From Prevotella sp. HJM029 (lineage in GTDB: Bacteria; Bacteroidota; Bacteroidia; Bacteroidales; Bacteroidaceae): a DNA stretch of 64,000 nt. The DNA is taken from positions 20,668 to 84,667 of the forward strand of contig NZ_AZHT01000177.1 of the NCBI RefSeq assembly GCF_000599605.1, read 5' to 3'. The notes below the pieces were generated by a model. The model saw nothing but the letters and a program-made list of their open reading frames with translations. It was not told where the DNA came from and did not search any database. The translations under genes and the position numbers were made by a program. Shown here one piece after another: positions 58,718 through 64,000 of this stretch (the first letter of the stretch is position 1; every line of letters begins with the position of its first letter).

Positions 58718-59350
58718 TTACACGTTCCAGTGAGCCGGATCTTTGCGCCATTGCTGCAACAACGCCACCTCTTCTTCGCGAATATAGCCCGTGGTGCGAG
58801 CCTCTTCAATCACATGTTCATAGTCGGTTAGTGTGGTCAGTGCCACGTGAGCCTCGCTGAAAGCCTGCTCGGCTACGGGGAAACCATAGGTGAAGCTGGC
58901 CACCATGCCCAACACCTCGGCTCCCTGTTGGCGCAAGGCTTCCACGGCTTTCAAGCTGCTTCCGCCCGTCGAGATGAGGTCTTCTACCACCACCACCTTT
59001 GCTCCTGCAGGCAATTCGCCTTCGATGAGGTTGGCCAAACCATGGTCTTTGGGTTTTGAGCGCACATAGACAAAGGGCAAATGCAGCTCTTCGGCCACCA
59101 AAACTCCTTGTGCAATGGCGCCCGTTGCCACGCCTGCAATGGCCTCAACCTGAGGATGTTGCGCCAAGATGGCATGCACCAGTTCCAGCTTTACATAACT
59201 TCTGAGCTGGGGAAACGAGAGCGCTTTGCGGTTGTCACAATAGATGGGTGAATGCCAACCCGATGCCCATGTGAAGGGATTTGCGGGTTGTAGCTTGATG
59301 GCTTGCACCTTTAAGAGTTTCGATGCAAAATCTTTTTTCAGTTGATTCAT
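58718..59350 (-). CDS. pyrE: Orotate phosphoribosyltransferase
   Basis: PyrE joins orotate to PRPP to make OMP in pyrimidine synthesis. The 210-residue protein has the substrate segment FTWASGWHSPIYCDNRKALS, a catalytic loop region (VYVRSKPKDHG), and the PRPP motif VVVVEDLISTGGSSLKAVEAL. It heads a three-gene unit with the SRPBCC and lipoprotein genes. Confidence 0.98.
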   Translation of the reverse strand: MNQLKKDFASKLLKVQAIKLQPANPFTWASGWHSPIYCDNRKALSFPQLRSYVKLELVHAILAQHPQVEAIAGVATGAIAQGVLVAEELHLPFVYVRSKPKDHGLANLIEGELPAGAKVVVVEDLISTGGSSLKAVEALRQQGAEVLGMVASFTYGFPVAEQAFSEAHVALTTLTDYEHVIEEARTTGYIREEEVALLQQWRKDPAHWNV

Positions 59351-59377
59351 GTTATAACGCTTCTAACGATTGTTTTG

Positions 59378-59408
59378 CAAAGATAGTTTTTTTATGGTAG
59401 AGCACCAA
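59378..59408 (-). promoter_or_regulatory. Promoter of pyrE
   Basis: On the minus strand TTG, 20 bases, TATCTTTG, about 27 bases before the start codon. Confidence 0.7.
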
Positions 59409-59794
59409 TTTTTAGGCTCGTTTTTTCTGTTGAGGCGTAGTTGAGGAGGAAGAAAAGTGGTGCAAATCAGTGGGTAATGTGTACCATTTTTCGGTGCAAA
59501 AGCATGGTGATTGTTGGACAATCTCTACGATATGGGTTTATGATATTGGCCAGGCGATAAGGTAATCGGTGTCGTAAGGAGTGATGGCTGTTGCTTCATT
59601 CAATAGCCATGCGGCCTGCTGGGCAACGGTTTGTGGCGCATGGGGCAGCTGGGGTTGCACCATTCTAAACCCATGATGATGTCGCCTTTGCCGTGAGCGC
59701 ATGGCACAGGTGCAGCGCATCGGTTCTTGATGGGCATTGCAATCGTTGGGACAGCCTGTTTTTCGGTGCGGCGTTTCATTTCCGTAGCGTTTTA

Positions 59795-59826
59795 TTTTGA
59801 AAGTCTTTCCTTTTTCAGTACCTTTG
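59795..59826 (+). promoter_or_regulatory. Promoter of cysS
   Basis: TTTTG, 19 bases, TACCTTTG; predicted start near 59833, leaving a leader of about 110 bases. Confidence 0.65.
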
Positions 59827-59835
59827 CAACAGCAA

Positions 59836-59900
59836 ATGTTTCCGCAGGGCAGAGGACTTGAATTGGTGCAGGCCTGCGTCCCATCAGGACGCGGAAACGT
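59836..59900 (+). promoter_or_regulatory. Structured leader of cysS
   Basis: In the predicted leader ATGTTTCCGC pairs with GCGGAAACGT over 10 positions (one G-U), closing a 45-base region. That region contains a self-complementary GCAGGCCTGC (59868-59877) and a small hairpin GTCC-CATCA-GGAC (59878-59890). The layout looks like a folded regulatory leader. No T-box sequence is recognisable and no T-run follows. Confidence 0.45.
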
Positions 59901-59944
59901 TGATTTTGAGGAACGAAAAAGAATATAGAGACAAGAGAAAAGGC

Positions 59945-61435
59945 ATGGAACAGAACTTTTTAATTTACAATACACTCACCCGTCGCAAAGAGTTGTTTAA
60001 GCCCTTGCATGCTCCCCACGTGGGGATGTATGTGTGTGGGCCAACGGTTTATGGCGACCCCCACTTGGGACATGCACGCCCTGCCATCACCTTCGATGTG
60101 CTTTTCCGCTATCTTAAGCACCAAGGTTATCAGGTACGTTATGTGCGTAACATCACCGATGTGGGGCATTTGGAACACGATGCCGACGAGGGTGACGACA
60201 AGATTGAAAAGAAAGCTCGTTTAGAGCAATTGGAACCGATGGAGATTGCGCAGTTCTATACCAACCGTTATCACGATGCGATGGACGCTTTGAATGTGCT
60301 TCGCCCCTCAATCGAGCCGCATGCCACAGGGCATGTCATCGAACAAGAGGAGTTGGTGCAGCAGATTTTAGACAATGGCTACGCCTATGAAAGCCATGGG
60401 AGCGTTTACTTTGATGTTGTGAAATATGATAAAGATCATCGCTATGGCGTGCTTTCGGGGCGCAATCTTCACGATATTATCAACCATTCGCGCGAACTTC
60501 AGGGCGTGGGTGAGAAGCGCAACCAGGCCGATTTCGCTTTATGGAAGCGCGCTTCGGCCGAACATATCATGCGATGGCCCAGCCCTTGGAGCATGGGGTT
60601 CCCCGGATGGCACTGCGAATGCACGGCCATGGGGCGCAAATATCTGGGCGACCATTTCGACATTCATGGCGGAGGCATGGATCTTATCTTCCCCCATCAT
60701 GAGTGCGAGATAGCACAAGCTGTGGCGAGTCAAGGCGAACCGATGGTGAAATATTGGATGCACAACAACATGATTACCATCAATGGGCAGAAAATGGGTA
60801 AGAGTTTGGGCAATTTCATCACGCTCGAACAGTTCTTTACCGGGGCACACGAGAGTCTTTCGCAGGCCTATTCGCCCATGACCATCCGCTTCTTTATCCT
60901 CTCAGCCCACTATCGTGGGACGGTGGATTTCAGCAATGATGCCCTGCAAGCCGCGCAAAAGGGTTATGAAAAGTTGATGAATGCCTACGACGATTTGGCG
61001 CGTGTGCCGGTGGCTTCGGCCTGCGATGAGGCGACGAAGACCTTTGTTTCGGCCTTGAAACAACGTTGCTATGACGCGATGAACGACGACCTTCAGACGC
61101 CGTTGGTCATCAGTTATCTTTTCGAAGCGGCCCACCTTGTGAACAATATCTTGGCCCATCAGGCCACCATCTGTGCCGACAGTTTAGCCGAACTCAAAGC
61201 CACTTTCGAGCTGTTTGCATTCGACTTGTTGGGCTTGAAGGCAGAAAAGGGCAACAACAACGATGCGCGCGAGCAGGCTTTTGGTGAGGTTGTCGACATG
61301 GTTCTTGATCTTCGTGCCAAGGCTAAGGCCGATAAAGACTGGGCAACGAGCGACAAAATTCGCGATGCTTTAGCCAATGCGGGCTTCGAAGTGAAAGATA
61401 CGAAGGACGGGGTGACGTGGAAATTGAATCGATAA
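59945..61435 (+). CDS. cysS: Cysteinyl-tRNA synthetase
   Basis: CysS charges tRNA-Cys. The 496-residue protein has [19 protein letters not shown] (zinc Cys and HIGH), zinc ligands later in [14 protein letters not shown] and [10 protein letters not shown], and the KMSKS motif as KMGKSLGNF. The start [15 protein letters not shown] is the normal family N-terminus; longer starts run through the leader. It is followed by a strong terminator. Confidence 0.98.
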   Translation: MEQNFLIYNTLTRRKELFKPLHAPHVGMYVCGPTVYGDPHLGHARPAITFDVLFRYLKHQGYQVRYVRNITDVGHLEHDADEGDDKIEKKARLEQLEPMEIAQFYTNRYHDAMDALNVLRPSIEPHATGHVIEQEELVQQILDNGYAYESHGSVYFDVVKYDKDHRYGVLSGRNLHDIINHSRELQGVGEKRNQADFALWKRASAEHIMRWPSPWSMGFPGWHCECTAMGRKYLGDHFDIHGGGMDLIFPHHECEIAQAVASQGEPMVKYWMHNNMITINGQKMGKSLGNFITLEQFFTGAHESLSQAYSPMTIRFFILSAHYRGTVDFSNDALQAAQKGYEKLMNAYDDLARVPVASACDEATKTFVSALKQRCYDAMNDDLQTPLVISYLFEAAHLVNNILAHQATICADSLAELKATFELFAFDLLGLKAEKGNNNDAREQAFGEVVDMVLDLRAKAKADKDWATSDKIRDALANAGFEVKDTKDGVTWKLNR

Positions 61436-61448
61436 CCCACACGATAAA

Positions 61449-61480
61449 TGGAGCAACTCAGCCGAGCTGCTCCATTTTTT
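61449..61480 (+). terminator. Terminator after cysS
   Basis: TGGAGCAACTC/GAGCTGCTCCA with one mismatch, 4-base loop and a T-run. The gap from here to 61805 has no gene I can support. Confidence 0.9.
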
Positions 61481-61805
61481 TAGGCACGTGCGTTGAGGTC
61501 TTGCTTGTTTTTCTGTGACGAGGGGGCGTTATTTGAGCGCTATCCGTTGGTTGATGCTGGCGAAGGGCGTTCGATTTGCAAACATACCATCCCCTTTTGG
61601 GCTTGCCTCCCCTGCATATCCTCCCCTCTTGTGACCTTTTTTCGTTGGCAATCCTATACATATGAAAGTGAAACAGCGGCGGAAGAGGGGGACGCTATTG
61701 CGTTCATGGTAAATTGAAAATAGGGAAGATACACGTTCAATAGCCATTTGTTGCATATCAAAGAACATTGAGGTGGCTTGCTTTTTGCCATCTATATAAA
61801 ATAAA

Positions 61806-61852
61806 AGAAGCGTGCTACATCGTCTCCGTTGAAGACTTCGTAGCACGCTTCT
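61806..61852 (-). terminator. Hairpin, probable terminator of the lipoprotein gene
   Basis: A perfect 13-base stem AGAAGCGTGCTAC/GTAGCACGCTTCT with a 21-base loop, then T-rich DNA on the minus strand, about 90 bases past the lipoprotein stop. Confidence 0.7.
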
Positions 61853-61940
61853 CACTTTATTCTTAGATGTGGAATGTTATGTCAGAGGTAGCTTTTTTAT
61901 GGGCTTACCGCTCAAAACATTTTGTAAATCATCCATATTA

Positions 61941-62516
61941 CTATTCTATTTTGCTGAGTTCAAACCCACCATTGCTCTTCTCTTGGAAGGTAATGGTAAG
62001 TTCTTCTGTAGAATTATTTACAGCTTTTTTAACTCCGTTGCATTCAACATTCTCAATAAAGATGGCCGTACCTCCACAAAAAATCTCTTTAGATTCTCTT
62101 GCCTTGTCAGAGATAGCCAACCGCCAGTTGACTTTTACATCGAAATGTTGGTTTCCAACTCGCAAAAAGGCTGTAGAAGAACTCGTATATGAAATCACCT
62201 TTTCATGATTAATCATTGCTGAGCTTTGGGGCAGATTGGGGTATAATGTAAAAAAGGTGTTACCCATACTATCGTGTCCTAAATCAATGGGGAGACCACT
62301 TTTTGAAAGACTTCCAGTTGCAGAAATACCTTTATCTGCCAACAACTGACTATAATTGAAAACGCCTCCCTCTTTACTATTGATTTTAATTTTAATAGTA
62401 TTATTCGTTGGTGTAACGACTATCGGCTGGTAAATAGCATCTTCTTGATTGTTACACGAGGGTAAAATCATAGCGCTCAATAGGATAAATAGCGCTGATA
62501 AAAATTTAGTAATCAT
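61941..62516 (-). CDS. Small exported lipoprotein of unknown function
   Basis: The 191-residue protein starts MITKFLSALFILLSAMILPSC with a clear lipobox (LPSCNNQ). The mature part reads as beta-rich (IVVTPTNNTIKIKINSKEGG, FDVKVNWRLAISD, LTITFQEKSNGGFEL) and has two further Cys (FCGG, VECNG). I do not recognise a family. The gene has its own consensus promoter and terminator, and it is lower in GC than most of the window and lies beside the IS30 transposase. It may belong to the accessory region. Confidence 0.75.
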   Translation of the reverse strand: MITKFLSALFILLSAMILPSCNNQEDAIYQPIVVTPTNNTIKIKINSKEGGVFNYSQLLADKGISATGSLSKSGLPIDLGHDSMGNTFFTLYPNLPQSSAMINHEKVISYTSSSTAFLRVGNQHFDVKVNWRLAISDKARESKEIFCGGTAIFIENVECNGVKKAVNNSTEELTITFQEKSNGGFELSKIE

Positions 62517-62557
62517 TGTGGTAAATGTTTTAAAAATTGGTTTTGTTATATTACTTG

Positions 62558-62589
62558 CAAACTTATAGAAAAGATAACAGGTATGCAAA
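62558..62589 (-). promoter_or_regulatory. Promoter of the lipoprotein gene
   Basis: On the minus strand TTTG, 20 bases, TAAGTTTG, about 42 bases before the start codon. Confidence 0.65.
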
Positions 62590-62686
62590 TTTAAGTTACT
62601 AAAAAGTTAATTGTTGTTTTTTTTAACAAAAGACATTTCAAATGAAAATGGGCGGTTTCAACATGCAAATGCACACGCCCGCAAAG

Positions 62687-63634
62687 TTAAAGAATATTTT
62701 CGTAAAAACACTCAAAAGGGGTACGAAAATTTAATTTTTCTCTTGGGCGACGGTTTATTTTGTCAGCAACTTTGGTAACAAACTGATGACTGATATTTTC
62801 AAAAGTGGATGATTTGGGGATATATTGCCTGATAAGACCGTTCTGATTTTCAATCGAACCTTTTTGCCATGATGAATACGGATCGGTGAAGTAGACCGTA
62901 ACACCCAATTTTTTTGTAATGTATTCATGACAGGCAAACTCCAAACCATTATCAGTCGTTATTGATCTAAGGAAAGCCTTATATGGCATTAGTATTCGAA
63001 CAACCGTCTTTGCCAGTTCTTTGGCTTCTTTTCCTTTGTTCAACTTTCTCATAAACAACATGCCTGTACTTTTTTCAGTAAGGGTCAGTATGGCTCCATG
63101 GTTCCCTTTGCCTACAATGGTGTCCATCTCGAAATCACCAAAGCGTCTACCATCTGCTTCTTCCGGTCTTTCGCTTATATTTACCCTATTACAAATAGTT
63201 GATCCACTGCCACTTACTGGACGTGCCCGGTGTTTAAGTTTATGACGACAGTAAAGATATAAAGACCCTCCATTCTTCTTGTCTGTGCGGATGATCTTGT
63301 ATATAGTTTCATGAGATATTGACATACCCTGTTCCTTTAAAGCTGCCGAAATCTGTTCCGGAGACCACTGTTCTTCCACTAATAGCCGCACTGCTTCATC
63401 CTTTATCTCTTGGGAAATGGCGCGGTTGCCTGGTCTTCGTATCTTTCTATAGTCGGCATTTTTCTGGGCAGTCTCCCAATTATAGGTTCCACGGACTCCG
63501 CTGTTGCGGTTGATTTCACGAGTAACGGTAGAAGGATTAACTCCTATCGAATCTGCTATCTTTGCCCTGCTCCATCCGTTTTGAATAAAAGTTGAAATTG
63601 CGTATCTTTGCTGTGAAGTTAAATGGGTGTACAT
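62687..63634 (-). mobile_element. IS30 family transposase
   Basis: The 315-residue transposase looks complete. The N-terminal helix-turn-helix reads LTSQQRYAISTFIQNGWSRAKIADSIGVNPSTVTREINRN. The DDE core has Asp in FGDFEMDTIVGKGNHGAILT, Asp in SITTDNGLEFA and Glu in QKGSIENQNGLIRQYIP, and it ends FRTPFECFYE. IS30 elements are about 1.0-1.2 kb with inverted ends. I could not find convincing terminal repeats, so only the gene is marked. It is clearly AT-richer than the chromosome. Confidence 0.95.
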
Positions 63635-63745
63635 AAATGTATAATCTGTTACTTAATGAGATAATTGATTTTATTATTTTAATTAAACAATTTTAACACA
63701 AGGCTTATAATGCCTATGTTTATGATTTTTTAATACTTACGTTTT

Positions 63746-63771
63746 GTAGCCTTTTTTATTCAATAGGCTAC
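63746..63771 (-). terminator. Hairpin beside the tiny ORF
   Basis: GTAGCCT/AGGCTAC (7 pairs, 12-base loop) overlaps the end of the 28-codon ORF. On the minus strand it is followed by only weakly T-rich DNA. Confidence 0.4.
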
Positions 63772-63854
63772 TGCAAAAAGTTCCTCTCTATGTTATTTAC
63801 TTGATGTATATCTATCTTTCCATTTCCGTTTCTGATTTCGACCTCACTTTTCAT
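63768..63854 (-). CDS. Tiny 28-residue ORF or leader peptide in mobile DNA
   Basis: MKSEVEIRNGNGKIDIHQVN and eight more residues read from an ATG to TAG behind a consensus promoter. It may be the start of a gene broken by rearrangement, or a leader peptide. No family is recognised. Confidence 0.3.
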   Translation of the reverse strand: MKSEVEIRNGNGKIDIHQVNNIERNFLQ

Positions 63855-63886
63855 CCGTTTGTTGTCATCTGTCGACTTTTATTCTG

Positions 63887-63917
63887 CAAAGGTATCGCAG
63901 GCAGGGAACACGGCAAA
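63887..63917 (-). promoter_or_regulatory. Promoter in the right-end mobile region
   Basis: On the minus strand TTTG, 19 bases, TACCTTTG, a full consensus. It drives only the tiny ORF seen before the IS30 gene, which suggests that the gene it once served is broken or displaced. The remaining 80 bases to the window edge hold an open frame but no recognised gene. Confidence 0.6.
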
Positions 63918-64000
63918 CACCGGAATGCTTCCTATTGGCGGAAAACTTTTCATGACCCTCCGAAATCATAGATTGCGGTTTCCTGAAAACTTTTACCGGC

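Noticed and set aside
59538-59975. 145-residue ORF on the minus strand upstream of pyrE
   Set aside because: It overlaps the cysS start, leader and promoter on the other strand, is His/Arg/Cys-rich in the way of shadow frames, and has no promoter or recognisable family.

Overview
The window is chromosomal DNA from a member of the Bacteroidota, most likely a Prevotellaceae-type Bacteroidales. Four things point that way. Many upstream regions carry the Bacteroidales promoter pattern TTTG/TTG, 19-20 bases, TAnnTTTG. Type IX secretion genes (porU, porV) are present. Lipoproteins with short Cys lipoboxes are frequent. Several families are typical of the phylum: an MsrB-MsrA fusion, GH3-like proteins, DUF1343, DUF3108 and repeated FKBPs. 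Most of the window is ordinary housekeeping chromosome. The last 2 kb is lower in GC and carries mobile DNA.

Layout: 0-10 kb holds a cut-off class I amidotransferase, an Lrp regulator behind a long structured leader, the scar of a deleted DUF4143-type ATPase, a membrane protein, ispF, and porV-porU. A 1.2 kb gene-free stretch full of direct and inverted repeats follows. 10-18.6 kb holds a FAH-family protein lacking its metal ligands, the acpP-fabF-rnc operon, dsbD with a cysteine desulfidase/serine dehydratase-like gene, and a small-protein/DUF2335 pair. 18.6-28.7 kb holds tRNA-Arg, msrBA, sufE-trmH, a U32 peptidase divergent from a C1 peptidase, comM, and two lipoprotein genes downstream of a tRNA-Gly/tRNA-Leu unit. 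29-37 kb holds GH3, an Ig-like lipoprotein, DUF3108, a sirtuin and three tandem FKBP isomerases.

37-43 kb has a DUF1343 (NamZ-like), sodium symporter and beta-lactamase-fold operon that looks like peptidoglycan amino-sugar salvage, then enolase. 43.5-53 kb has a secreted GH2 beta-galactosidase and a four-gene operon (TonB receptor, MFS permease, hemN, hemG) that fits uptake and finishing of a porphyrin precursor. 53-61.5 kb has an SGNH hydrolase, argS-rnhA, a NERD protein, pyrE with two unknown or weakly known partners, and cysS behind a foldable leader. The end has a lone lipoprotein, an IS30 transposase and a promoter with a tiny ORF, probably part of a larger mobile element.

The best candidates for undescribed biology are the porphyrin-salvage operon, the DUF1343-symporter-hydrolase operon, the structured transcript upstream of lrp, and a degenerate repeat family with a period of about 22 bases found in several intergenic regions.
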